Translations under genes and position numbers: made by a program | Notes under the pieces: generated by a model | What the model saw: only the letters and a program-made list of their open reading frames with translations | What the model was told of the DNA's origin: nothing | Database searches by the model: none | Part shown: positions 52,521-62,006 of the stretch, one piece after another | Numbering within the stretch: position 1 is the stretch's first letter | Layout of the letters: each line of letters begins with the position of its first letter | NCBI RefSeq assembly: GCF_024519315.1 | Contig: NZ_JANIIC010000063.1 | Coordinates: forward strand, 1-63,654 | Length of the DNA stretch: 63,654 bases | Direction: 5' to 3' | Source: Streptomyces malaysiensis subsp. samsunensis | GTDB lineage: Bacteria > Actinomycetota > Actinomycetes > Streptomycetales > Streptomycetaceae

Positions 52521-53645
52521 ATGGAGATCCATCCCTTCCGTATCGACGTCCCCCAGCCCGACCTCGACGATCTGCGGCAACGCCTGGAACGCACCCGCTG
52601 GCCGGAGCGGCTCCCGGGCGCCGGCTGGTCCGACGGGGCATCGCTCGATCACGTCCGCGAGCTGGCCGCGTACTGGGCCACCGGGTTCGACTGGCGGGCG
52701 CGGGAGGCGCGGCTGAACGCGTTTCCCCAGTTCACGACGGAGATCGACGGGCAGCGGACGCACTTCCTCCATGTCCGCTCGCCCGAGCCGGCTGCCCTGC
52801 CGCTGCTGATCACCCATGGCTGGCCCGGTTCGTTCGCGGAGTTCACCGAGGTCATCGGACCGCTGACCGATCCGCGCGGCCACGGCGGCGACCCGGCCGA
52901 CGCCTTCCACGTCGTCATCCCGTCCCTCCCCGGCTTCGCCTTCTCCGCCCCGCCCCGCGAGCCCGGCTGGGGCATCAGCCGTATCGCCACCGCGTGGACG
53001 GAGCTGATGCGGCGCCTGGGATACGAGCGCTACGGCACACAGGGCGGCGACTTCGGCTCGCTGATCTCCCCCGAGGTGGCCCGGGTGGCACCGTCCCGGG
53101 TCGTCGGCGTGCACGTCAACGCGCTGGTGACCGTCGGCTCGGCCGACCCGGCCGGGCCGGCGGACCTGACCCCGGCGGAGCGCTCCCGGCTGGCCGGGAG
53201 CCAACGCTGGCACCGCGAGCTGTCCGGCTACGCCGTCATCCAGGGCACCCGCCCGCAGACCCTCTCCTACGGCCTCGCCGACTCGCCCGTGGGCCAACTG
53301 GCCTGGAACGTGGACTGGTTCGCCGCCCACGGCGACAAACCCGGGGCCCTCGACCGCGACGCGGTCCTGACCAACGTCTCCCTGTACTGGTTCACCAATA
53401 CGGCGGGCACCTCCGCCCGCCTCTACAAGGAGGCCGCCTCGGTCTGGGGCACACCCCCCGAGCGCTCCGGCGTCCCCACCGGCGTCGCGGTCTTCCGGGG
53501 CGACACCGCGATCCGCCGCCTCGCCGAACCCTGGCATGCGATCACCCACTGGTCGGAGTTCGAGACGGGCGGCCACTTCGCGGCGATGGAAGTCCCGGAT
53601 CTGCTGGTGGACGACGTACGGACGTTCTTCCGCGACCTGCGCTGA
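52521..53645 (+). CDS. Epoxide hydrolase (alpha/beta fold, EHN domain)
   Basis: 374 aa. An N-terminal EHN domain (FRIDVPQPDLDDLRQRLERTRWPE) precedes an alpha/beta hydrolase core: oxyanion hole HGWPGS, nucleophile Asp in GTQGGDFGSLIS, and catalytic His in ETGGHFAAME. It is like microsomal-type epoxide hydrolases, which open epoxides to diols. Frames open upstream of 52521 are repeat sequence without a site, so the ATG with the nearby -10 is preferred. It stands alone. Confidence 0.9.
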   Translation: MEIHPFRIDVPQPDLDDLRQRLERTRWPERLPGAGWSDGASLDHVRELAAYWATGFDWRAREARLNAFPQFTTEIDGQRTHFLHVRSPEPAALPLLITHGWPGSFAEFTEVIGPLTDPRGHGGDPADAFHVVIPSLPGFAFSAPPREPGWGISRIATAWTELMRRLGYERYGTQGGDFGSLISPEVARVAPSRVVGVHVNALVTVGSADPAGPADLTPAERSRLAGSQRWHRELSGYAVIQGTRPQTLSYGLADSPVGQLAWNVDWFAAHGDKPGALDRDAVLTNVSLYWFTNTAGTSARLYKEAASVWGTPPERSGVPTGVAVFRGDTAIRRLAEPWHAITHWSEFETGGHFAAMEVPDLLVDDVRTFFRDLR

Positions 53646-53744
53646 CCGGGGCCGGTACCGGCGAGCCCTCGCCGGGAGGGGTCCCGGACGGTACGGCGCA
53701 TGATGGGCCGCCCGTAGCCGAGGTGAAAGCAAGGAAGTTCCGCC

Positions 53745-53942
53745 ATGACCCCTGTGCAAGTCGACTGGCTGTCCATCGTGTTCGGCCCCCTCGCCCTCAT
53801 CGCCTTCGCGTTCGCCTTCTCCGCGCAGCGCTCCGCGTCCAAGAGGGGCGAGTCCATGCCCGGCTGGGGCAAGACCGTGCAGGGTGTGGGGATGGGCCTC
53901 GTACTGTTCGTGGCCTTCAGCAACATGGTGTGGGGAGGGTAG
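53745..53942 (+). CDS. Small membrane protein
   Basis: 65 aa with two hydrophobic segments (VFGPLALIAFAFAFSA and GVGMGLVLFVAFSNMVW) around a basic loop SKRGESMPGWGK. An AAGGAAG site is 8-9 bp upstream. No known domain. Its last 26 bp overlap the 3' end of the minus-strand RHH gene. Confidence 0.65.
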   Translation: MTPVQVDWLSIVFGPLALIAFAFAFSAQRSASKRGESMPGWGKTVQGVGMGLVLFVAFSNMVWGG

Positions 53943-54246
53943 TGAGGGGGGTCGACGCCGGGCCCGGACCCGCCACGTGATCGCCGGTGCCGCGGCCGTC
54001 GTCCTCGACCGGCCTCGTGACCGTGTCCATGAACGCGTCCACCCACGCCCGCGCCTCGGCGGTGGGCGGACCGGTCTCCGTCAGCACCTCTTCCGCCGCG
54101 ATCAGCCCTGCCTCGATCTTGGCAGCGCGCTCTGCCGCGCGCGAGAGCCAGGCCGAGACGCTCATGCCCTCGCGATTCGCCGCTTCCTCGGCGGCGCTCA
54201 GGGGGGTCTCACCCGGGATCGTGATCGTGACACGTTCGAGGCTCAT
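53917..54246 (-). CDS. Ribbon-helix-helix (CopG/VapB-like) antitoxin-type protein, orphan
   Basis: 109 aa. Residues 4-45 fit an RHH fold (VTITIPGETPLSAAEEAANREGMSVSAWLSRAAERAAKIEAG); the middle is a helix (EARAWVDAFMDTVTRP) typical of the toxin-binding tail. The last 25 residues are Gly/Pro-rich and overlap the neighbouring gene, which may mean that the original stop or a downstream toxin gene was lost. No PIN or other toxin gene is adjacent. Confidence 0.6.
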   Translation of the reverse strand: MSLERVTITIPGETPLSAAEEAANREGMSVSAWLSRAAERAAKIEAGLIAAEEVLTETGPPTAEARAWVDAFMDTVTRPVEDDGRGTGDHVAGPGPASTPLTTLPTPCC

Positions 54247-54414
54247 AACGGCGATCATGCAGGCGCACTGCCCGTTCCAGCTGCCCTCTGAGGGTGGTTC
54301 ATCCGAACGTGGGGATGGACAGATTGTGGGTGGCCCACTGGCGCGCGCGAACCCCGGCCGCCGAGGCCGCCCAGGCCCGCGGGGCCGCCTCGACGGCGGC
54401 GGTGTGGGTTCGCT

Positions 54415-54420
54415 TATGAT
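54415..54420 (+). promoter_or_regulatory. -10 box TATGAT of a leaderless promoter (GNAT gene)
   Basis: A near-perfect TATGAT is separated by six bases from ATG 54427; there is no ribosome-binding site. Confidence 0.6.
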
Positions 54421-54426
54421 CGCGAA

Positions 54427-55209
54427 ATGCCGCGGAACGACCTTCAGCGTGCCCGGGACTTCCGGCTCTCCTTCGCCCGGCGGCAGGCCGGTGAGGTGCG
54501 GGAGGTGCCGGGGGGATTTCTGGTGCTGCACCGGGAGTACGCGCGGTCGCATGAGCACAATCAGCTGCATATCGTCGGGCCCGCCGACCCCGAGGGGCTG
54601 CCCGCGCTCGCCGATGAGGCCATGGCCTTCCTGCCGCACCGTCGGATCACGGTCCACGACGAGACCCTGGGGCCGCTCTGTGCGCCCGCGCTCGAACGGG
54701 CCGGGTACAGCCATGTCACCGAGGTGCTGATGGTCCACACCGGGCCGGTGCCGGAGGCCGCCGCGGCCGATGTGGTGGAGCGGGACCTGGGGCCGGATCC
54801 GTACGGGCCGCTGCGGCGGGCTCTGACGGCGCAGCAGCGGCGGTGGATGCCGGACGCGGACGAGCGGACCGTGCACGACCTCGTGGAGCGGCGCACGGCC
54901 CGGCGGGCCGGGGCCGAGGAGGTGCTCTTCCTCGCCGCCCACGACGACAGCGGCGAGATCGCCTCCTGGGCCGATCTGTATCTGGAGCCCGCCGCCGGGA
55001 TCGCCCAGATCGAGGAGGTGGCGACCGCCGAGCCGTATCTGCGCCGCGGCTACGCCGACGCGGCCCTGACCGCCGCGCTGCGCCGCGCGGCCGCCGCGGG
55101 GTGCGCGCTGCGGTTCCTCGTCGCCGACCAGGACGACTGGCCGCTGCGCTGGTACGGCCGCCGCGGGTTCACCGCCGTCGGGCGTGCGCATTCCTTCTCG
55201 CGGTTCTGA
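54427..55209 (+). CDS. GNAT-family N-acetyltransferase
   Basis: 260 aa, with a degenerate N-terminal GNAT-like half (residues 1-110) and a canonical C-terminal GNAT domain: the acetyl-CoA loop is EVATAEPYLRRGYADAALTAAL (R/Q-x-x-G-x-A variant), followed by FLVADQDDWPLRWYGRRGF. The tandem arrangement resembles bi-domain acetyltransferases. Substrate unknown. Its stop codon begins a TTCTGAG repeat run. Confidence 0.85.
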   Translation: MPRNDLQRARDFRLSFARRQAGEVREVPGGFLVLHREYARSHEHNQLHIVGPADPEGLPALADEAMAFLPHRRITVHDETLGPLCAPALERAGYSHVTEVLMVHTGPVPEAAAADVVERDLGPDPYGPLRRALTAQQRRWMPDADERTVHDLVERRTARRAGAEEVLFLAAHDDSGEIASWADLYLEPAAGIAQIEEVATAEPYLRRGYADAALTAALRRAAAAGCALRFLVADQDDWPLRWYGRRGFTAVGRAHSFSRF

Positions 55210-55238
55210 GTTCTGGGTTCTGGGCTCCGAGTTCTGAG
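55204..55238. repeat. TTCTGAG heptamer array from the GNAT stop codon
   Basis: Five units of 7 bp: TTCTGAG, TTCTGGG, TTCTGGG, CTCCGAG, TTCTGAG. The first contains the terminal Phe codon and the stop. Confidence 0.7.
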
Positions 55239-55264
55239 GCCCCGGCCCGGTCCGTTACGGCCCC

Positions 55265-56392
<1,128 letters not shown>

Positions 56393-56418
56393 GCGTCAGC
56401 GCTCCTAAGCCCTGGTCC

Positions 56419-57486
56419 CTAGCCCAGCCGGGGCTTGATCTGCTCGGTGAAGAGGGTCTGTTTCCGCTCGGCGCCCAGATGGCAGGCGGCGCCGCGGCCG
56501 TCCGGGAGCACGGGCCGCTCGGTGGCGCAGCGGTCCCCCGCCACCTGGTCGGTGTAGCGGCACCGCGGATGGAAGGGGCAGCCCGGCGGCGGGCTGAGCA
56601 GGCTCGGCGGGGAGCCGGGTATGGGGCTCAGCGGCTCGTCCACATCGGAGGACAGCCGCGGCATGGAGCCCAGCAGCCCCCAGGTGTAGGGGTGCTGGGG
56701 CGCGCGCAGCACCTCGCGGACCGTACCGCGCTCCACGGCCCGGCCCGCGTACATCACCAGCAGATCGTCGGCGGTGTTGGCGACCACGCCCAGGTCATGG
56801 GTGATGAGGATGATCGCGGAGCCGAACTCCTGCTGGAGGTCCCTCAGCAGATCCAGGATCTGGGCCTGGACGGTGACGTCGAGGGCGGTGGTCGGCTCGT
56901 CGGCGATCAGCAGATCGGGGTCGCAGACCAGCGACATGGCGATCATCGCGCGCTGCCGCATCCCGCCGGAGAACTGGTGCGGATAGTCGTCCACCCGCAG
57001 CCGCGGGTTGGGTATGCCGACCTTCTCCAGCATCTCGATGGCCCGGGAGCGGGCCTCGCTCTTGGAGGCGCCGGTGTGTTTGCGGTACGGCTCGGCGATC
57101 TGGCGGCCCACCGTGTAGTACGGCGACAGGGCGGTCAGCGGATCCTGGAAGATCATCGCCATGGTGTTGCCGCGCAGCCGCTCCAGGGTGCGCTCGGGCG
57201 CCCCGGTCAGCTCCTGCCCGTCCAGCAGGATCTCGCCGCTGACGGTGGTGGTGCGCGGGTCGTGCAGGCCCAGCACGGTGAGGTTGGTGACGGACTTGCC
57301 GGAGCCGGACTCGCCCACGATGCCGAGCGTACGGCCGCGTTCGAGGTCGAAGGAGAGGCCGTCGACGGCCTTGACGGTCCCGTCCTCGGTGGCGAAGCGG
57401 ACATACAGATCGCGTACGGACAGGAAGGCGCCGGGGCCGGCCTCGGGGGGCGTCGCGCCGTCGTCGGGCTTGGTGAGTGTGGTCAT
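56419..57486 (-). CDS. bldKD: BldK-type importer: DppD-type ATPase (BldKD)
   Basis: 355 aa with Walker A GESGSGKSV, Q-loop FQDPLTALSPYY, signature FSGGMRQR, Walker B LLIADEPTTALD and H-loop ITHDLG. The C-terminal Cys region reads CPFHPRCRYTDQVAGDRC, longer than in the other two importers. It is 22 bp after bldKC. Confidence 0.85.
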   Translation of the reverse strand: MTTLTKPDDGATPPEAGPGAFLSVRDLYVRFATEDGTVKAVDGLSFDLERGRTLGIVGESGSGKSVTNLTVLGLHDPRTTTVSGEILLDGQELTGAPERTLERLRGNTMAMIFQDPLTALSPYYTVGRQIAEPYRKHTGASKSEARSRAIEMLEKVGIPNPRLRVDDYPHQFSGGMRQRAMIAMSLVCDPDLLIADEPTTALDVTVQAQILDLLRDLQQEFGSAIILITHDLGVVANTADDLLVMYAGRAVERGTVREVLRAPQHPYTWGLLGSMPRLSSDVDEPLSPIPGSPPSLLSPPPGCPFHPRCRYTDQVAGDRCATERPVLPDGRGAACHLGAERKQTLFTEQIKPRLG

Positions 57487-57508
57487 CTCGGCAGCAGCTC
57501 CGGGTCTG

Positions 57509-58486
57509 TCAGGCGAGGCGCACGCGCGGGTCGATGAAGGCGTAGGCGGCGTCGACCAGGATGTTGAACACCACGATGGCCGCCGAGCTGACCAGCATCA
57601 CCCCCATCAGCATCGGCAGATCGGTGAGCTGGACGGATTCCACCGCCAGCCGTCCGATGCCGTGCAGGGTGAAGGTGTACTCGGTGACCATGGCCCCGCC
57701 GAGGAGCGATCCGAGGTCGATGCCGAAGATGGTGATGATGGGGGCGATGGCGCCGCGCCAGGCGTAGCGGAAGAAGACCGTACGGCTGGAGAGCCCCTTG
57801 GCCCTCGCCGTACGGACATGGTCCTCTTGCAGCTGCTCGACCATCTGGGAGCGGGTCATCCGGCTGTAGTTGGCCATGAAGATCAGCGAGAGCACCACCC
57901 AGGGCAGCAGCATTCCGCTGAACCACTTCGCCGGATTGTCGGTGAAAGGGTAGTAGGCGGGCTGGTCCATGATCCCCAGGCCGCTGACGAACCAGGCCAG
58001 TGCGAGCACCCCGACGAAGTAGATCTGCATCGAGGCGCCGAGCAGCGACAGCGAGCTGAAGAACTTGTCGATCCAGGTGCCGCGCCGCCACGCCGCGATC
58101 ATGCCGATGCCGATCCCGCAGACCAGGAAGACGGCGGCGCCGCCGAGAGCGAGCGAGAGGGTGGTGGGGAAGCGGTCGACGATGGTGCCCCAGACCGGCT
58201 CCTGGCTGACGAAGGAGTAGCCGAAGCAGGGGGCGTCGCAGTGCCCCACGGCGAAGTCCCGCCCGGCGAAGATCCCCACCATGAACTTCCAGTACTGGAC
58301 CGGCACCGGCTGGTCCAGGCCCAGATTCTTGTTGATCATCGCGAGCGAGGTGGGGTCGCAGTTCTTGCCGCAGGCGAGCCGGGCCGGTTCGGCGGGCAGG
58401 GCGAAGAAGAGGAAGAACGTGATCGCGCTGATCAGGATCAGGATCACGATCGCGCCGAGGGACCGGCGGGCGAGGAATCTGAACAT
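57509..58486 (-). CDS. bldKC: BldK-type importer: DppB-type permease (BldKC)
   Basis: 325 aa: MFRFLARRSLGAIVILILIS start, six transmembrane segments, coupling motif RTARAKGLSSRTVF, ending YAFIDPRVRLA. The large loop after TM1 has four cysteines in two CxxxC pairs (39/43 and 83/87) that are absent from the paralogues; on the outside they could form disulfides. It is separated from bldKB by a hairpin. Confidence 0.85.
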   Translation of the reverse strand: MFRFLARRSLGAIVILILISAITFFLFFALPAEPARLACGKNCDPTSLAMINKNLGLDQPVPVQYWKFMVGIFAGRDFAVGHCDAPCFGYSFVSQEPVWGTIVDRFPTTLSLALGGAAVFLVCGIGIGMIAAWRRGTWIDKFFSSLSLLGASMQIYFVGVLALAWFVSGLGIMDQPAYYPFTDNPAKWFSGMLLPWVVLSLIFMANYSRMTRSQMVEQLQEDHVRTARAKGLSSRTVFFRYAWRGAIAPIITIFGIDLGSLLGGAMVTEYTFTLHGIGRLAVESVQLTDLPMLMGVMLVSSAAIVVFNILVDAAYAFIDPRVRLA

Positions 58487-58510
58487 GACGTCGGTGATCT
58501 TCCGCTAGGT

Positions 58511-58544
58511 CCCGGCCGCGTCCGCCGGTGCGGACGCGGCCGGG
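58511..58544 (-). terminator. Hairpin between bldKB and bldKC
   Basis: Perfect 15-bp stem (58511-58525 with 58530-58544), 4-nt loop. It probably attenuates transcription so that the binding protein is made in excess. Confidence 0.8.
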
Positions 58545-58571
58545 CTCTGCGCGGCCTGGGTACGGCCGCGG

Positions 58572-60374
58572 CTACTTGATGAAGACGGCCGTCGGGTCCA
58601 CGGCGCCGTAGACCGAGTTGAACTTCACTCCGCCGATGCCCGAGCCCCAGAGGGTGAACAGCCGGTTGTAGAAGGTCGGGACGGCGGGGATCTCATCGCT
58701 GAGGATCTTCTCGCTGAGCTTGATCCACTCCGAGGTGGCCCGGCTCAGATCGCTGACCTTGGCGACCTTGCCGATCTCGGCATTGACCGACGGGACGTTG
58801 AGGTGCGAGTAGTTCGCGGAGTCGTCGTAGACGTTCTTGCCGTCGTACAGCGGCGGGACCACGGTCGAGGCGGACGGCCAGTCGGCACCCCATGAGGACC
58901 GGTACAGGTCGTACTTGTTCTTGACCTTTCCGATCTGGGTGTAATAGGTCGACTGGTCGATCTCCTTCTTCTCGACCTTGAACCCGGCCCGCTCCAGGGC
59001 CCGCTCGACGACCACCGAGGCGTCCTGGTGGGTGTCGCCGTTGCCGTAGGCGTAGACGAGCTCGTAGTTCTCCTTGCCCGCCTCCTTCAGCAGCTCCCTG
59101 GCCTTCTTGGCGTTGCCGCCGGGGTACTTCTTCTTCTGGAACGGGTCGAACGAGGGGTCGTAGCCCTTGAGCGTGGGGCCGACCAGCCCGCCGCCGATCT
59201 CACCGGCCTTGGGGCCGCCGAACTGCTGGAGGTACTGACCGCTGGGGAAGGCCCAGGCGATCGCCTCGCGCACCTTCTTGTCCTTGATCCGATCGGTGTT
59301 GATCGATACGACATCCACATAGGGCTGCGTTTCGGTCAGCGACCGGGACATCGCCTCCTTGTCCTTGAGGACCGTGGAGATCTGCGACGGGTCGACCACG
59401 TTGGTCCACGTCATCCCGTTCCGGTCGGCGCCCTTGTCGGCCTGGAGCCGGCGGGTGGAGTCCACCCACTGGTGGCCGAAGGAGACGTCGAAGGTGTTCA
59501 CGTACTGATGGCGTATCGAGTCGGTCTTGGGGTCCCACTGGTCGTTCTTGACGAACTGGATGCCCTTGCCCGGCTTGAAGTTCCGGATCTTGTACGGACC
59601 GGAGGCCAGCGGCGCCTTGTCGTACTTCTCCTTGGTGTCCTTGCCCGGCGGCACCGCGCCGATGTTCGGCATGGCGACCGCGAACGGCACCTCGGCGCGC
59701 GGCTGGTCGAAGTGGAAGACGACGGTCTTGTCGTCCGGGGTGTCCAGCACCGACTTGGGGAGGTGCTTGCCCTTGTAGGGGCCGTCCGGAAGCGCCTTGC
59801 GGTACTTCTGGCCCTCACCGGAGAGCCACTGCTGGAGGTAGGTCGGCCCGTTCGTCTGATAGGGCGCGTAGAGCCGCTCGACGGCCTGCCGGACGTCCTT
59901 GGAGGTGATGGGCGAGCCGTCCTCGTACTTCAGCCCGGCCTTGAGGGTGTACGTCCAGGTGCGGCCCCCGTCGGAGGACTTGCCGGTGTCGGTGGCGAGG
60001 TCGCCGACCAGCTTGGCCTTGCCCGTCTTGTCGTCGAACTGGTAGTTCGTCAGCGTCCGGTTGTAGAGCGTCTGCATGATCAGCTCATCGCTGACATAGA
60101 TCTGCCCCGGGTCCAGATGCTCGAAGGCGTCCCGCTGGAGCACCGTGACGGTGCCGCCCTTCTTCGCGCCCGCCAGGTCCTTGGCCGGGCCGGTGGAGTC
60201 GGCCGCGGTACCGAGGGTGATGTCCTGGGACTCCATCTTGGGCTCGTTCGAATCCTTGGGGTCCGAGCCGCCGCCTCCGCTGCTGCATCCCGCGAGCGCC
60301 AGGGCCCCCGCGGCCAGGGCGACGGCGTAGGTACGGGCTCTGCGACTGTTCTTCGACCGTTCTTCGATGTTCAC
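58572..60374 (-). CDS. bldKB: BldK-type importer: substrate-binding lipoprotein (BldKB)
   Basis: 600 aa. Lipoprotein signal with RRARTYAVALAAGALALAGC (lipobox LAGC); then SBP5 motifs DAFEHLDPGQIYVSD, LKAGLKYEDGSPITSKDVRQAV, ASGPYKI and RSSWGADWPSAS. In S. coelicolor BldKB is the lipoprotein that binds the extracellular signal and is needed for aerial growth; the second position in the operon and the length fit. Assignment rests on order and family, not on alignment. Confidence 0.82.
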   Translation of the reverse strand: MNIEERSKNSRRARTYAVALAAGALALAGCSSGGGGSDPKDSNEPKMESQDITLGTAADSTGPAKDLAGAKKGGTVTVLQRDAFEHLDPGQIYVSDELIMQTLYNRTLTNYQFDDKTGKAKLVGDLATDTGKSSDGGRTWTYTLKAGLKYEDGSPITSKDVRQAVERLYAPYQTNGPTYLQQWLSGEGQKYRKALPDGPYKGKHLPKSVLDTPDDKTVVFHFDQPRAEVPFAVAMPNIGAVPPGKDTKEKYDKAPLASGPYKIRNFKPGKGIQFVKNDQWDPKTDSIRHQYVNTFDVSFGHQWVDSTRRLQADKGADRNGMTWTNVVDPSQISTVLKDKEAMSRSLTETQPYVDVVSINTDRIKDKKVREAIAWAFPSGQYLQQFGGPKAGEIGGGLVGPTLKGYDPSFDPFQKKKYPGGNAKKARELLKEAGKENYELVYAYGNGDTHQDASVVVERALERAGFKVEKKEIDQSTYYTQIGKVKNKYDLYRSSWGADWPSASTVVPPLYDGKNVYDDSANYSHLNVPSVNAEIGKVAKVSDLSRATSEWIKLSEKILSDEIPAVPTFYNRLFTLWGSGIGGVKFNSVYGAVDPTAVFIK

Positions 60375-60444
60375 GTTGCCACTGCACCTGCCTCATCGGA
60401 CGGAACACTTGCCGTTCACTGTCTTGGGCCGGCCGGCCCCCCGG

Positions 60445-61449
60445 TCACCGCGTGGTCTTCGGGTCCATCGCGTCCCGGACCGAGTCCCCGAGCAGGTTGA
60501 AGGCGACCACGAAGACCACCATGGCGATGCCGGGGAAGAACATGTAGGTGATGTCGCCCTCGTAGAAGTTGGCGCCCTTGGCGAACATCCGGCCCCAGTC
60601 GGGGGTCGGCTCCACCACGCCCACGCCGAGGAAGGACAGCGCCGCCTCGGTCGTCACGAAGTTCGGCAGCATCAGCGTGGACTGCACCAGGATGGGTGTG
60701 ACGAGGTTGGGCAGCAGCTCCTTGCGGACGATCCGCCACGGCGATGCGCCGGTCACCTTGGCCGCCTCGACGAACTCACGCTCCCTCAGGGACAGCACCT
60801 GGCCCCGCAGCAGCCGGGCCAGCTGCATCCAGCCCAGCAGCCACAACACCATCACCAGGGCCGTCACCCGGAAATACGTGGGTGTCTCCTTCTGCGGGCT
60901 CACGAACAGCGCGGTGACCACCGGCATGAAGGCGACGAAGAACAGCTGCTGCGGAAAGGAGAGCAGCAGATCGATGAGCCGGCCGAGGAAGTAGTCGGTA
61001 CGGCCGCCCATATAGCCCGCCACCACGCCGATCACGATGCCGGTGAGCGTGGACAGCACGGTCGCGGCCAGCCCGATCAGCAGCGAGGTGCGGATGCCGT
61101 AGACCAGCTGGGTCAGCACATCGCGGCCCAGTTTGGGCTCGATGCCGAACCAGAACTCGCCGTCGATACCCCCGTTGGGCTTCATCGGATAGCCCGTCAG
61201 GGGATCCAGCAGCTCGGGGCGGTCCAGACCGTAGGTGGTGTACGGATCCTTGCCGTACAGCGCGGAGATCACCGGCGCCAGCACGGCGACGGCGAAGAAG
61301 AAGACCACCACGCACGCGGAGATGACACCGGTGCGGTCGCGTTTGAAGCGCCGCCACATCAGCTGACGGGGCGCCAGCCCGGCCGGTGCCCCGCCCTCCG
61401 CGCCCGGTGCGGTCTTCTCGACCACGCCGGTCTGGGATGGACTCGTCAT
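60445..61449 (-). CDS. bldKA: BldK-type importer: DppC-type permease (BldKA)
   Basis: 334 aa. The cytosolic N-terminus (PRQLMWRRFKRDRTG) precedes six transmembrane segments, a long extracellular loop (residues 60-100, YTTYGLDRPELLDPLTGYP), the coupling helix AAKVTGASPWRIVRKELLPN and the ending NLLGDSVRDAMDPKTTR. First gene of the operon, with a 557-bp upstream region. A permease as the first gene, before the binding protein, is the distinctive bldK order. Confidence 0.83.
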   Translation of the reverse strand: MTSPSQTGVVEKTAPGAEGGAPAGLAPRQLMWRRFKRDRTGVISACVVVFFFAVAVLAPVISALYGKDPYTTYGLDRPELLDPLTGYPMKPNGGIDGEFWFGIEPKLGRDVLTQLVYGIRTSLLIGLAATVLSTLTGIVIGVVAGYMGGRTDYFLGRLIDLLLSFPQQLFFVAFMPVVTALFVSPQKETPTYFRVTALVMVLWLLGWMQLARLLRGQVLSLREREFVEAAKVTGASPWRIVRKELLPNLVTPILVQSTLMLPNFVTTEAALSFLGVGVVEPTPDWGRMFAKGANFYEGDITYMFFPGIAMVVFVVAFNLLGDSVRDAMDPKTTR

Positions 61450-62006
61450 CGCGTAGCGTCCCCCCGCACTGGTGTCACACCGTCAACTCGCGTCATCTAT
61501 GCGCGTCATGTCGCCGCCCGCTCGCCAGGGTGGTGCATGCGTGTCGGGTTGAGCGGACTTTCGCAACCGGGGAACGGCCCAGTCAAGGGGCCGGGGAGGG
61601 TGGATGTGCCCCTCATTCGAGTCTTGAGCGAAGATTTGGCAGATCGAGGTCCGGGCGTGCTTGACAGAGATCCCCCATGGGCGACAAAGCATGGACTATG
61701 GGCAGGAAACGCGTTAACACACAGGCAACTTCACTGTCGCAACACCGATATACGGACGCGCCAGGCTGAACTGCGTACGGCCGTGCGGGTGCCGTAGACC
61801 GGCCGGGACGCGCCATGTCGCCCCGGCCGGTCGCACCCCCGGCGGCCCCGGCGGGCGCGTCCCGTGGCGGTCACCGGACCGTCGTGTCTCCCGGTGGTCT
61901 CCGGACGGTCACCATCCGCATTTTTCTTCCCTTTTCTTCCGTGGTCCGTATTTTTCTTCGGCTCGTGACGGTTGCCCCGGGTACGAGGCGGGGGAGACCT
62001 ACGGCT
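61450..62006. other. Divergent regulatory region upstream of bldKA
   Basis: 557 bp with no credible gene. Lower-GC stretches occur at 61620-61650 and 61685-61760 (GCGTTAACACACAGGC, CACCGATATACGG) and near 61920-61970 (runs of TTTTTCTTC). A consensus -35 TTGACA is at 61661-61666, but I see no matching -10. It is a probable target for developmental regulators. Confidence 0.45.
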
